DNA from: Campylobacter lari
GTDB taxonomy: Bacteria > Campylobacterota > Campylobacteria > Campylobacterales > Campylobacteraceae
Assembly (NCBI RefSeq): GCF_900638335.1
Contig: NZ_LR134508.1
Location: 186,001-250,000 of the forward strand
Direction of reading: 5' to 3'
DNA: 64,000 bases
Numbering within the stretch: the first letter of the stretch is position 1; the number at the start of each line of letters is the position of its first letter. Shown here in pieces: positions 25,463 to 34,653 of the stretch. Made by a program: the position numbers and the translations under genes. Under the pieces are notes generated by a model. That model was not told the origin of the DNA and made no database searches. It saw nothing but the letters and a program-made list of their open reading frames with translations.

Positions 25463-26864
25463 CACCTTTTCTATCATCGAATACCAAGCTTTTTCTAAAG
25501 AAGATTTAAAAGAAATTTTCAAAGAAAAAGCTGAAATATTTTATAAAGAGCTAGAAGACTTCGCAAAAAACAATGAAAGTCTTCTAGGCTTTAAAAGTAA
25601 AAACGCCTTAAAAGCTAAAAATTATGTCGGCATTATACAGACTAAAAGCGGTGTTTTGGAGATCTTACCAAAATGTACAAATTTAAAAAAATATACAGCT
25701 AACAATAAGAGCAAATCAAAACTATTTTTAAAAGAAAATTTTAAAAAGACTTATACAATAGACAATAATAATGAATTATCTACAAAATTTAGTTATTTTC
25801 AAGATTGTAAAATTTTTACGAATACTAAAATCAAAGATTTTAAAAATCTTAAAATAAAAAAATTTTATAGTCTAGCAAAAACAAATTTTTGCCCCAAAAA
25901 TCTTTTAATCAATATGCTAAAAACCTTAAAAAATTCTCCCTTTAAAAAGTCTCAAATTTCATCTTTACAAATTGCCAAAATGCCTTTGTTTGAAGTATTT
26001 ATCACGATGTTTTTAGATGAATTTGATAGTGTGTATAAAAAAGGTTTGATGAGATCTTATGTAAGTAGCGAAGAAAACAGAACTTTTTTAAAAGGAAAAT
26101 TACTTTTTAATGAGCATATAAAATCAAATTTAATACACAAAGAAAGATTTTTCACAAGTAGCGATGAGTTTGTTTTAGACATAGCTCCAAATCGCTTGAT
26201 AAAATCAACGCTAAATTTTTTAAAATCCAAAACAAGCTTGAGTAAATTTAAAATCATCAAAGCTATGCAAATGCTTGATGAGGTAGAGTTTTCTAAAAAT
26301 TACGAAAAAGATTTTAGTTTTAAAATTTCAAGACATTTTGATTATTATGAAAATATACTTTCTTGGTGTAAGATATTTTTACAAAATAAAACCTTTACTC
26401 TATATAAAGGCAAAAACGAAGCCTTTGCCTTGCTTTTTCCTATGGAAAAGCTTTTTGAAAACTATGTGGCTTATATGTTTAAACTTGCTAATCCTAATGA
26501 AAATATAAAAACCCAAAGTCGTGGAAAGTATCTAATTTCAAAAAATGATGAAAAATGTTTTATGTTAAAGCCTGATTTATATATAGAAAATAAAATGATC
26601 TTAGATACCAAATGGAAAATTCCAGATGATAACGAAGATGAGAAAAAACATGGTATATCGCAAAGCGATTTATACCAAATGTTTGCTTATGCAAACAAAT
26701 ACGAGATAAAGGAAATTTATCTTATTTATCCTCTATGTGAGAGAACTTTTGACTTAAGAGAGAAGTTAAAAACTAAAGATATTAAGTTTTTAGCACAAGG
26801 TTTTTTAAAAGCTTGCGATGAACATGTAAAGCTTAAGGTATTTTTTGCACCTTTACCTTTTTAG
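25455..26864 (+). CDS. mcrC: McrC-like nuclease subunit
   Basis: A 469-residue protein of the McrC (5-methylcytosine restriction) family. N-terminal region with NYVGIIQTKSGVLEILPK (about residues 54-71) is the McrC pattern, and the C-terminal PD-(D/E)xK nuclease core is KPDLYIENKMILDTKWK (about 372-388), with Asp in PD and the DTK triplet as metal ligands. It would cut DNA when bound to the McrB ring. The 8-base overlap with mcrB indicates coupled translation. Codon use is Lys/Asn/Phe-rich like the neighbours. Confidence 0.92.
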   Translation: MNNTFSIIEYQAFSKEDLKEIFKEKAEIFYKELEDFAKNNESLLGFKSKNALKAKNYVGIIQTKSGVLEILPKCTNLKKYTANNKSKSKLFLKENFKKTYTIDNNNELSTKFSYFQDCKIFTNTKIKDFKNLKIKKFYSLAKTNFCPKNLLINMLKTLKNSPFKKSQISSLQIAKMPLFEVFITMFLDEFDSVYKKGLMRSYVSSEENRTFLKGKLLFNEHIKSNLIHKERFFTSSDEFVLDIAPNRLIKSTLNFLKSKTSLSKFKIIKAMQMLDEVEFSKNYEKDFSFKISRHFDYYENILSWCKIFLQNKTFTLYKGKNEAFALLFPMEKLFENYVAYMFKLANPNENIKTQSRGKYLISKNDEKCFMLKPDLYIENKMILDTKWKIPDDNEDEKKHGISQSDLYQMFAYANKYEIKEIYLIYPLCERTFDLREKLKTKDIKFLAQGFLKACDEHVKLKVFFAPLPF

Positions 26865-26872
26865 GAAGTAAT

Positions 26873-27865
26873 ATGAATCACGAATTTTATATGAATTTAG
26901 CCATAGATGAAGCTTGGAAATATCAGCTTTTAACCTACCCAAATCCAGCCGTAGGTTGTGTGATCTTAGATAAAAATGGCAAAATTTTAAGCATAGAAGC
27001 ACACAAAGAAGCGGGCAAGGCTCATGCAGAGCTTGAAGCAGTGAGTAAAGCCTTAAAAGAGCTTAATCCAAATTTAGATTTACCCCAAAATGCAAACGAT
27101 TTACATGAGTTTATTTGTCAAAATCATCAAGGTTTGCTAAAAGGCGCTAGTGCTTATGTGAGTTTAGAACCTTGCAATCATCAGGGTAAAACCCCACCTT
27201 GTGCGAAACTTTTTAGCGCGCTTGGTTTTAGTGAAGTTTTTATCGCTACTAAAGATGATCACAAGCTCGCAAGTGGTGGAGCAGAGTTTTTAAAAAATCA
27301 AGATATAAAAGTTCACATGGGAATTTGCGAGCAAAGAGCCAAAGAGCTTTTAAAGCCTTTTTTAAAATGGCAAAAATCAAGTTTTAAATTTTTTAAACTA
27401 GCTCTTTCTTTAAATGGCTCTGCTTATGGTAAAATCGTAAGTTCTAAAGCAAGTAGAACTTACGCTCATGCATTACGCTCAAAGCTTGATTTGCTTGTAG
27501 TGGGTGGAGAAACTATAAGGCATGATAGGCCTATTTTAGATGCAAGGCTAGCTCAAACTAAAGCGCCAAATTTATGCATACTAAGCCATCAAAATTTAGA
27601 AAGTTTTGATCCAAACATTCCTTTATTTAGCGTAGCTGAAAGAGAAATTTTTACAAGTATTCCTAGTGAAGCAAAGCTCATCATGTATGAGGGTGGGGAG
27701 AATTTTTTAAAAGCCTTTAAAGATGAGCTAGATATGCTTTTGATTTTTTCAAGCTCAAATTTAAATACTCTTGAAAATGTTAAGTTAGATTTAAAACTAA
27801 AGCCTTTATACAAAGGCTTTTTAGAAAATGATACTTATGGATTTTATGAGATTATTAAATCTTAG
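26873..27865 (+). CDS. ribD: Bifunctional riboflavin biosynthesis deaminase/reductase RibD
   Basis: A 330-residue protein. The deaminase domain has HAELEAVSKAL (about residue 49) and EPCNHQGKTPPC (about 102) as zinc ligands; the C-terminal reductase domain begins near 165 (FKFFKLALSLNGS). It deaminates and reduces the pyrimidine intermediate of riboflavin synthesis. Between the two zinc motifs there is an insert of roughly 25 residues rich in Asn/Leu. The ATG follows AGGAAG 8 bases after mcrC. Its end overlaps the convergent sppA end by 4 bases. Confidence 0.94.
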   Translation: MNHEFYMNLAIDEAWKYQLLTYPNPAVGCVILDKNGKILSIEAHKEAGKAHAELEAVSKALKELNPNLDLPQNANDLHEFICQNHQGLLKGASAYVSLEPCNHQGKTPPCAKLFSALGFSEVFIATKDDHKLASGGAEFLKNQDIKVHMGICEQRAKELLKPFLKWQKSSFKFFKLALSLNGSAYGKIVSSKASRTYAHALRSKLDLLVVGGETIRHDRPILDARLAQTKAPNLCILSHQNLESFDPNIPLFSVAEREIFTSIPSEAKLIMYEGGENFLKAFKDELDMLLIFSSSNLNTLENVKLDLKLKPLYKGFLENDTYGFYEIIKS

Positions 27866-28755
27866 TAGATTTTTTGTGAGCTTACCTGTGTGAAAAATTG
27901 TGTCAAAGTGTTAGCAAAAAAGCTAGCACTTTGCTCTTCTAATCGTTTTAAAAACTTATCTATAGCATCTTCTTTTTGCCAGATAGGGTTTTGCACTTTG
28001 GCTAGTTTTTCTACTTCTTTTTTGGCTTGCTCGTAATTACCTATTTTATCAATGAGTTTTAATTTTAAAGCCTCGTTTGCTAAAAACACTTTTGCATCAG
28101 CCCATGAGTTTGTTTGGTTTAAGTCTAGCTTGCGATTTTTAGCTACAAATTGCGTGAAAAGCTCATAGCTTTGATTGGCTAAATTTTGTAAAAAGTCTTT
28201 TTCATCTTCACTCCATTTACGCATAAAAGTTCCTGCTTCTTTATAACTTCCTGCTTTGATAGTTTGCTCATTTATACCAAGTTTTTGTGCAAGCTCACTT
28301 ACTTCAAAGCCTTGCATGATTACCCCAATAGATCCTACAAAGCTAGCAGGATTAGCGATGATCATATCAGCTCCCACTGCACTTAGGTAGCTTCCACTTG
28401 CTATAGTTCCACCTGCATAGACTACCACAGGCTTTTTAGCTTTAAGATCTTGTATAGCTAAGGCTATTTCCATACTTGGCGCAAAAGCTCCACCAGGGCT
28501 ATCTATAAAAAGCAAAACCCCTTTTATAGCTTTATCATCTTTGACTTTGTAAATTTGTTCTAAAAGATTACTCGCATCGCTAATTTCGCCTTTAAGATTA
28601 ATTTGAGCTAAGTTTGCATTAGAAAGCTTGGCATTATCCCCGCTTGGAGCAAGGATTAAAAACACGATAAACAAAAACACAAAGGTTTTAAAATAAGTGT
28701 TGATATAAGAGATGATTTTTCCAATTCCTTTAAAAAATGATTTTATAATCTGCAT
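27862..28755 (-). CDS. sppA: Signal peptide peptidase SppA (S49 family)
   Basis: A 297-residue inner-membrane serine protease with one N-terminal membrane segment (about residues 22-42). The short (36K-type) layout is seen: FIDSPGGAFAPS (about 88-99), YAGGTIASGSYLSAVGADMI with the catalytic Ser region (about 113-132), then SVGSIGVIMQGF-like sequence and the Lys in IKAGSYKEAGTF near 170. It degrades leftover signal peptides. It starts 13 bases inside the end of the upstream amidohydrolase gene. Confidence 0.93.
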   Translation of the reverse strand: MQIIKSFFKGIGKIISYINTYFKTFVFLFIVFLILAPSGDNAKLSNANLAQINLKGEISDASNLLEQIYKVKDDKAIKGVLLFIDSPGGAFAPSMEIALAIQDLKAKKPVVVYAGGTIASGSYLSAVGADMIIANPASFVGSIGVIMQGFEVSELAQKLGINEQTIKAGSYKEAGTFMRKWSEDEKDFLQNLANQSYELFTQFVAKNRKLDLNQTNSWADAKVFLANEALKLKLIDKIGNYEQAKKEVEKLAKVQNPIWQKEDAIDKFLKRLEEQSASFFANTLTQFFTQVSSQKIY

Positions 28756-29966
28756 TCTTTCCCTTCTATAAAAAGTTTTAACACTTCTTTGCTTTGTAAG
28801 ATAAACTGCAAAGGAAGTTGTTTTAAATTTACACTATTTGGTAAAGCAAAAAGACTAAAATCTGCTATTTTGCCTTTTTGAATTTGACCTAGGTTTAAAT
28901 TTAAAGCTTTTGCGGCTTTGTTAGTCGCCATTAAAAGCAATATTTTAGCAAAATTTTCTAACTCTAAATCATCATGTATAAGTAAATTTGCTCTCATTTC
29001 ATCAAGCATACTTAAAGAGGTATTTGAACTTAAACCATCAGTTCCTAGGTGGATATTAACACCATTTTTTAAAGCAGATTTTAATTTAAAAGTATTTTTA
29101 CTCAAAAGTCTGTTTGAAAAAACACAATGCGTGATGGAGTGTAAATTTTTATCTAGCAAATCCCATTCTTTAAAATGCACACAATGTGTAAATAAAGTCC
29201 TTTGATCTTTAAAAAGTTCTAAAAAACTTTGTGGAGTGTAAAATGGCATAGGATTTTTGCTAAATTTAGCCAAGCTTTTTTTAAAACCACCTTTTTTAAA
29301 CCTTAGCCAGTTGTTTTCATGATTGCTTTCAAGAAAATGTGTGCTTAGCAAATGATCATTTTCTCTAGCAAGTTTTATAGCAAATTTGGCAAGCTCTGGG
29401 TGAGTTGAGTAGGGTGCATGTACTGAAATAGCAGGGATAAATTTAGAAGTTTTAAAACGCATGCTTTTTTCATAGCGAGTTAAAAATTCCTCTTTTTTAG
29501 CTTGGATAAAATTTTCATTTGAACCTAAAATTTCATTAAAAAATACCACTCTAGCTTGTGAATTGATACAAGGGCTTAAATCACTCCCAAAGCTTGAAAT
29601 TTCTCCTATGGTAGCAGTGCCACTTTTTAGCATTTTATGGATATTTTGTGAGATTAATTTTTCTTTGGCTTTTTCATTTAATTGCTCGCGGTTATTAAAA
29701 ACACTATCAAGCCATTTTAAAAAATCTCCAAAGACTAAATTTCCATTATTTGCACTAAATTCTAAATGCGTGTGTGGATTGATAAAAGCAGGTAAAAGTA
29801 AGGTATCTTTTGGAGTTGGTATAAGCTTAGCTTGTGGGTAGGATTTTTGTAAATTTTCTAAGCTATTAATTTCTAAAATATTATCATCAAAAAGAACTGC
29901 TTTGTTTTCTAAAATATTAAAATCATCATCGCAAGTTAAGATGATTTTAGGTGCTATTATAAACAT
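28743..29966 (-). CDS. Amidohydrolase, aminofutalosine-deaminase-like
   Basis: A 407-residue metal-dependent amidohydrolase of the SsnA/TrzA group. Metal ligands are visible as INPHTHLEFSA (about 62-72), a His in STHFLESNHEN and the Asp in LGTDGLSSNTSLSMLDEM (about 305-322). Proteins of this group in Campylobacter and Helicobacter are annotated as aminofutalosine deaminases, which would convert 6-aminodeoxyfutalosine to futalosine in menaquinone synthesis; the MtnN enzyme of the alternative branch is also in this window. Substrate not provable from sequence; guanine or other aminopyrimidine/purine deaminase remain options. Confidence 0.8.
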   Translation of the reverse strand: MFIIAPKIILTCDDDFNILENKAVLFDDNILEINSLENLQKSYPQAKLIPTPKDTLLLPAFINPHTHLEFSANNGNLVFGDFLKWLDSVFNNREQLNEKAKEKLISQNIHKMLKSGTATIGEISSFGSDLSPCINSQARVVFFNEILGSNENFIQAKKEEFLTRYEKSMRFKTSKFIPAISVHAPYSTHPELAKFAIKLARENDHLLSTHFLESNHENNWLRFKKGGFKKSLAKFSKNPMPFYTPQSFLELFKDQRTLFTHCVHFKEWDLLDKNLHSITHCVFSNRLLSKNTFKLKSALKNGVNIHLGTDGLSSNTSLSMLDEMRANLLIHDDLELENFAKILLLMATNKAAKALNLNLGQIQKGKIADFSLFALPNSVNLKQLPLQFILQSKEVLKLFIEGKECRL

Positions 29967-29993
29967 TTTACCTCCTTTAAAAAGGGAAATTGT

Positions 29994-30008
29994 AGCTAAA
30001 ATTTAGCT
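29994..30008. promoter_or_regulatory. Palindrome AGCTAAA-A-TTTAGCT upstream of aroQ
   Basis: Perfect 7-base arms around one base, 10 bases upstream of the aroQ -10 box and in the divergent gap to the amidohydrolase gene. Candidate operator; no regulator is suggested by context. Confidence 0.35.
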
Positions 30009-30017
30009 TTAAAATGC

Positions 30018-30039
30018 TATAATATAGTAAATTTTACTA
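30018..30039 (+). promoter_or_regulatory. aroQ promoter -10 box and adjoining palindrome
   Basis: TATAAT at 30018-30023 is followed two bases later by a palindrome, TAGTAAA-T-TTTACTA (30025-30039), that would span the transcription start. The aroQ ATG is at 30055. Confidence 0.5.
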
Positions 30040-30054
30040 AATAAAGGTTAGATT

Positions 30055-30537
30055 ATGAAAGTTATGGTAATACAAGGACCAAACATCAATATGCTTGGTG
30101 TGAGAGAAACTCATATTTATGGCAATATGAAAATGGAAGATATCCATGAGCAAATGAAACAAGCTGCAAAACAAGCTAATGTAGAGATCGAGTTTTTTCA
30201 AAGCAATTTTGAAGGTGAGCTAGTTGATAAAATTCAAGAATGCTTAGGTAGTGTAGATGGAGTGATTATTAATGCAGCTGCTTATGCACATACTTCTATA
30301 GCAATCCGTGATGCGATTGCAGCGATTAATATGCCTGTGATTGAAGTGCATATTAGCAATACTTATAGAAGAGAAGAATTCAGACAAAAAAGCATGATAG
30401 CACCAGTTTGCGCAGGTAGTGTGGTAGGTTTTGGTCCTTTTGGTTATCATATGGCTTTAATGGGACTTTTCCAAATTTTTGATCAAATCAATGCATATAA
30501 AGCAGCTCAAGCAAAAGCACAACAAGCAAATCAATGA
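30055..30537 (+). CDS. aroQ: Type II 3-dehydroquinate dehydratase
   Basis: A 160-residue enzyme of the shikimate pathway. It begins [18 protein letters not shown] with the catalytic Tyr in THIYGNMKM, has [16 protein letters not shown] near 51 and [18 protein letters not shown] near 98, all type II signatures. Length is slightly long because of an Ala/Gln-rich C-terminal tail. It overlaps the following peptidase gene by 4 bases. Confidence 0.97.
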   Translation: MKVMVIQGPNINMLGVRETHIYGNMKMEDIHEQMKQAAKQANVEIEFFQSNFEGELVDKIQECLGSVDGVIINAAAYAHTSIAIRDAIAAINMPVIEVHISNTYRREEFRQKSMIAPVCAGSVVGFGPFGYHMALMGLFQIFDQINAYKAAQAKAQQANQ

Positions 30538-31559
30538 ATTTTATCTTAAAAAACGAAAATGCACTTTTTTATGAGTGTGGCTATTCTTGCGATAATGCTT
30601 TGTTTTTAAAACTTGAAGATGAAGCATTTTTCATCACTGATGCAAGATATAGCTTTGAAGCTAGCGAAATGATAAAAAATGCTAAGGTGGTTTTAGCACA
30701 AGATCTTTTTGCTAGTGCTAGAGAGCTTTTAGAAAAAGCAGGAGTTGGTAGGGTGTGTTTTGACCCAAAAGACTTTAGTTATTTTGAATTTAAAGAACTT
30801 AGTAAAAGTGCAAATATCGTTTTTGAAGAAAAATTAGACTTGAGTAAAAACAAACGCATTATAAAAAATGCTAAGGAATTACAACTTTTGCAAAAGGCTG
30901 TAAATTTTGGTAAAGAATGCTTTGAAGAATTTGCTAATTTTATCAGCCAAGAAGGTTATGGAAAAAGTGAAAAAGAATTACATTTTAAAGCATGTGAAAT
31001 TTTTCAAAAAAAAGGTGCTTTAGGACTTTCTTTTTCACCTATTGTTGCTATTAATGAAAATGCAGCTAAGGCACACGCTTTACCTAGTGATAAATGTTTA
31101 GAATATGGAGATTTGTTATTAGTTGATGCGGGTGTGGCTTATCAAAGGTATTGTTCTGATCGTACAAGAACGGCTTGTTTTGATGAAAATGGCATAGTAT
31201 TTGATAAAAATAAGCCAAATTTTAAAGATAAAGAAATTATGCAAATTTATGAAGTGGTCAAGCAAGCCCAGCTTCAAGCTATTGAAAAAGCACGCGTTGG
31301 TATGATGGCAAGGGAGCTTGATTTTATCGCAAGAGAAGTGATTAAAAATGCAGGTTTTGAAAAAGAATTTATTCATAGTTTAGGACATGGAGTGGGGCTT
31401 GATATACATGAGTTGCCAAACATTAGTCCAAGAAGTGATTATGAGTTAAAAGAGGGTATGGTATTTACTATTGAACCTGGAATTTATATCAAAGATAAAC
31501 TTGGTATTAGGATAGAAGATATGGTCTATCTTGATAAAGAAAAGGCAGTGGTGTTATAA
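30534..31559 (+). CDS. pepP: M24-family Xaa-Pro aminopeptidase
   Basis: A 341-residue creatinase-fold metallopeptidase. Metal ligands are in [22 protein letters not shown] (two Asp), [15 protein letters not shown] (His), FTIEPGIYI (Glu) and GIRIEDMV (Glu). It cleaves N-terminal residues before proline in the cytoplasm. ATGA overlap with aroQ. PepP and PepQ (prolidase) are hard to separate by sequence; the small size fits Campylobacter PepP-like proteins. Confidence 0.88.
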   Translation: MNFILKNENALFYECGYSCDNALFLKLEDEAFFITDARYSFEASEMIKNAKVVLAQDLFASARELLEKAGVGRVCFDPKDFSYFEFKELSKSANIVFEEKLDLSKNKRIIKNAKELQLLQKAVNFGKECFEEFANFISQEGYGKSEKELHFKACEIFQKKGALGLSFSPIVAINENAAKAHALPSDKCLEYGDLLLVDAGVAYQRYCSDRTRTACFDENGIVFDKNKPNFKDKEIMQIYEVVKQAQLQAIEKARVGMMARELDFIAREVIKNAGFEKEFIHSLGHGVGLDIHELPNISPRSDYELKEGMVFTIEPGIYIKDKLGIRIEDMVYLDKEKAVVL

Positions 31560-31560
31560 T

Positions 31561-32034
31561 TTGCTGATTAAAGGAGCTAGAAGGTTAGAAAAAATTCGTT
31601 TTTTTCCTTTTTATTCAAAGGTAGATAAAAAAGGAAAATACATAGCTATTATAGGACTTGGAAGCAATATAGAAGATGAAAAAAAACGCTTTCGGAGTTT
31701 ATTTAGGCTTTTAATGCAAGATAAACGTTTGCAAGTATTGCAAACATCGCCATTTTTGATTAATAAAGCTTTTGGCTTTGAAGAGCAAAAAGACTTTACT
31801 AATGCAGTGATGGTTGTAAGCACAAGTTTGCACGCAAGAGCACTTTTAAAAGTTTTGTTTTTTTATGAGTTTAAATTCAAAAGAAAAAGAACTTTTAAAA
31901 ATGCTCCTAGAACGCTTGATTTGGATTTGTTGTATTTTTCAAAAAAAGCGCGTAAAGATGAGTATTGCACAGTGCCTCATGTGGGGGTAAATGATAGAAT
32001 TAGCGTAACTTTGCCTTTGGGCTTGTTAAGATAA
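31561..32034 (+). CDS. folK: 6-hydroxymethyl-7,8-dihydropterin pyrophosphokinase FolK
   Basis: An enzyme of about 157 residues transferring pyrophosphate from ATP to the pterin in folate synthesis. IAIIGLGSNIEDEKKRF and APRTLDLDLLYF are the HPPK signatures, the latter holding the two magnesium-binding Asp. The N-terminus is extended by about 25 residues compared with E. coli. No ATG is available upstream: the TTG at 31561, next to the pepP stop, is used here; a TTG at 31531 inside pepP is the alternative. It lies just upstream of the flagellar genes, 8 bases before flhF. Confidence 0.85.
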   Translation: MLIKGARRLEKIRFFPFYSKVDKKGKYIAIIGLGSNIEDEKKRFRSLFRLLMQDKRLQVLQTSPFLINKAFGFEEQKDFTNAVMVVSTSLHARALLKVLFFYEFKFKRKRTFKNAPRTLDLDLLYFSKKARKDEYCTVPHVGVNDRISVTLPLGLLR

Positions 32035-32042
32035 GGAAAAAT

Positions 32043-33425
32043 ATGGGACAATTGATTCATACTTTTACAGTTGAAAGCACAGATGAGATTATACCTAAGG
32101 TTAAGCAAGATTATGGCGATAAGGCTTTGATAGTAACTAATAAGCAAATTCGTCCAAAAACTATCAATCAAAAACCTTTATATGAGGTTATAGTAGCGAT
32201 TGAAGAAGCTGATTATGAAGAGCATTTAAAGCAAAACAATTTACCTATGCCACCAAAGAAAAAACCAAACACAGCAAGTTTTCCTGAGGCTAAAATTCAA
32301 GCTCCAAAATTTGAAGATGAAAAAAAAGAAGAAGATGTAGTACTTGATTTTTCTTCAAAAGCTAAGCAAAAACCTATTAATCCTTATTTAAATACAAGCA
32401 AAAAAGATGATAATTTTTTAAATTTAAAAAATAAACTTTCTCAGGTTAGTTCAGAAATTAGCAAGGTTTCAAACTATCAAGATTTTTCTATGCCAAATCC
32501 AAATTATGATAAAAAAATTGAAGCCTTTGAAAAGCAAATGAATAAGCTTAATGATAAAATGAATTTGCTTGTGGATATGATGTGGGATGATAAGGCAGAT
32601 TTGCGCAAAGAACTAGCTATACCACCTGAGTTTGCAAGTATTTATAAGCAAGCTAAGGCAAGTGGCATGCAAGAAGTGCATTTAGAAGCGATTATGAAAG
32701 CGACTATTGAAAATATGCCAAGTACTATGAAAGCAAATCAAGAAGCAGTGCAAAGGTATTTTTACTCACTTTTGCGTAATATGCTTCCATGTCGTTTAGA
32801 AAGTGAAATTAAAAAGCAAAAAATCATGATGTTGGTAGGCCCAACAGGAGTGGGCAAAACTACCACTTTAGCTAAACTTGCTTTTCGCTATGCTTATGGA
32901 GACAGACGCTATAAAACCGGTATTATAACTCTTGATACTTATAGAATAGGTGCAGTAGAGCAACTTTTTCAATATGCTAAGATGATGAAACTTCCTATTA
33001 TTGATAGTATAGAGCCAAATGATTTAGATGATGCGATTAGAAGTTTAAATACTTGTGAGGTTATTTTAGTAGATACAACTGGAAATTCACAGTATGATAA
33101 AGCAAAACTTGAAAAAACAAAAGAATTTTTATCGCATTCTAATGCGCAAATTGATGTAAATTTAGTGCTTTCAGCAAATACAAAATATGAAGATTTATTA
33201 GAAACTTATAATAATTTTTCATTTTTAAATATAGACACTTTAATCATTACCAAATTTGATGAAACAAAAGTATTTGGAAATGTGTTTTCTTTACTTTATG
33301 AAACTAGCACTCCGATGAGCTTTTTTTCTATAGGTCAAGAAGTACCTGATGATATAGAAGTAGCAAATAGTGACTTTTTAGTGCGTTGTGTGTTAGAAGG
33401 TTTTAGAAGGGATGAAAATGAGTAA
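32043..33425 (+). CDS. flhF: Flagellar GTPase FlhF
   Basis: A 460-residue SRP-type GTPase that sets polar flagellar placement and, in Campylobacter, is needed for sigma54-dependent flagellar gene expression. N-terminal basic and low-complexity region, helical N domain (about 195-255), then G domain: MLVGPTGVGKTTTLAKLAFRYA (about 262-283), LDTYRIGAVEQL, DTTGNSQYD and ITKFDETK. It overlaps flhG by 8 bases. It starts the operon flhF-flhG-fliA-fliM-fliY. Confidence 0.97.
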   Translation: MGQLIHTFTVESTDEIIPKVKQDYGDKALIVTNKQIRPKTINQKPLYEVIVAIEEADYEEHLKQNNLPMPPKKKPNTASFPEAKIQAPKFEDEKKEEDVVLDFSSKAKQKPINPYLNTSKKDDNFLNLKNKLSQVSSEISKVSNYQDFSMPNPNYDKKIEAFEKQMNKLNDKMNLLVDMMWDDKADLRKELAIPPEFASIYKQAKASGMQEVHLEAIMKATIENMPSTMKANQEAVQRYFYSLLRNMLPCRLESEIKKQKIMMLVGPTGVGKTTTLAKLAFRYAYGDRRYKTGIITLDTYRIGAVEQLFQYAKMMKLPIIDSIEPNDLDDAIRSLNTCEVILVDTTGNSQYDKAKLEKTKEFLSHSNAQIDVNLVLSANTKYEDLLETYNNFSFLNIDTLIITKFDETKVFGNVFSLLYETSTPMSFFSIGQEVPDDIEVANSDFLVRCVLEGFRRDENE

Positions 33426-34281
33426 TCAAGCAGAAAAATTAAAAGATCTAGTAAAAAATGAAAACTCAAATGTAAAACATACTCATTTTATCGCAGTTAC
33501 TAGCGGTAAAGGTGGGGTTGGAAAAAGTACTTTTAGTGCAAATTTGGGCAACATCCTAGCTAAAAATGGTTATAAAGTAGGGCTTTTTGATGCAGATATA
33601 GGACTTGCAAATTTAGATGTGATTTTAAATGTGCGTGTGGAAAAAAACCTTTTACATGTTTTAAAGGGTGAGTGCTCATTAGAAGATATTTTAATAGAAG
33701 TAAAGCCAAATTTATGGCTTATCCCAGGTGAAAGTGGCGATGAAATTTTAAAATACAATGATAAAAACATTTATGAGAGATTTTTAAACCAAACAAGTAT
33801 TTTAGATGATCTAGATTTTTTAATCATTGATACAGGAGCAGGTATAGGTGGGAATATAGGAAATTTCTTAGAAATGTCTGATGAGGTTATTGTTATCACT
33901 GTGCCTGATCCTGCGGCGATTACTGATGCTTATGCTACTATAAAAACCACTTCAAAAACTAAAGAGAATTTATTAATGGTGTTTAATGTTGTTAAAAATG
34001 AAAATGAAGCTTTGAGAATTTTTGATAATATTAAAAAAGTAGCAGATATTAACATTAAGCATAATTTAAATTTAGAATTTTTAGGATTTTTAGGTCAAAG
34101 TAAAGATATTAGTTCTAGTATTAAAAAAAGAACTTTATTTAGTGATGATGATACAAATGCAAGTGATGAGCTAAAAACCATAGCTTCTAAGCTTTTGTAT
34201 AGGTTGGAACAAAAAGTGCTTAATAATGTGGGAGATAAAAGCATTATGAGTTTTTTCAAAAAGCTTTTGGATCGTTTTTAG
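33418..34281 (+). CDS. flhG: MinD-like ATPase FlhG (flagellar number control)
   Basis: A 287-residue ParA/MinD-family ATPase. HFIAVTSGKGGVGKSTFSANLG (about residues 24-45) is the deviant Walker A, LFDADIGLANLDVIL the switch I region and IIDTGAGIGGNIGNF the Walker B. FlhG limits flagellar number together with FlhF. I place the start at the second in-frame ATG, which is 7 bases after AGAAGG; the first ATG is only one base from that site. Confidence 0.95.
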   Translation: MSNQAEKLKDLVKNENSNVKHTHFIAVTSGKGGVGKSTFSANLGNILAKNGYKVGLFDADIGLANLDVILNVRVEKNLLHVLKGECSLEDILIEVKPNLWLIPGESGDEILKYNDKNIYERFLNQTSILDDLDFLIIDTGAGIGGNIGNFLEMSDEVIVITVPDPAAITDAYATIKTTSKTKENLLMVFNVVKNENEALRIFDNIKKVADINIKHNLNLEFLGFLGQSKDISSSIKKRTLFSDDDTNASDELKTIASKLLYRLEQKVLNNVGDKSIMSFFKKLLDRF

Positions 34282-34296
34282 ATTGAGGGAAAAAAG

Positions 34297-34653
34297 ATGA
34301 GACCAGAGAATTTTGTTGCTTTTTTTACTGTTTGTGGTTTTTTTATAGGATTAATGTTTACCATAGTTAATATAGAAGATGCAGTAGAGATAGTTGTATA
34401 TACTTGTTTGATTACTTTTGTATTTTATGTGTTAATTCATATAGTAATTATGATCTTTGTAGATGTTAATAAAATTAGCGGTAGAAGCTTTAATAAAGAA
34501 AAATATGAAAATGAAAATAATAGTTTTATAGCAGAATTAGCCGCAAGAGAAAAGAAAATGGATTACTTACTTGAAAAACTTCAAGAAGAGCGTGAAGACC
34601 TTAAAAAGCTTGAAAGCTCTTCAAAAAGAAAAGTAAAACATGCAGCCGCATAA
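34297..34653 (+). CDS. Small membrane protein of the flagellar operon
   Basis: A 118-residue protein with two hydrophobic segments (about residues 7-27 and 33-57) and a charged, probably coiled-coil, cytoplasmic tail (KKMDYLLEKLQEEREDLKKLE). It sits between flhG and fliA, overlapping the fliA start by 14 bases. From memory this position is conserved in Campylobacter. I recognise no domain; a flagellar role is guilt by association. Confidence 0.85.
   Translation: MRPENFVAFFTVCGFFIGLMFTIVNIEDAVEIVVYTCLITFVFYVLIHIVIMIFVDVNKISGRSFNKEKYENENNSFIAELAAREKKMDYLLEKLQEEREDLKKLESSSKRKVKHAAA

Noticed and set aside
30055-30537. Riboswitch or leader peptide upstream of aroQ
   Set aside because: The leader after the likely start site is only about 25 bases, too short for a known riboswitch; the palindromes are better seen as protein sites.
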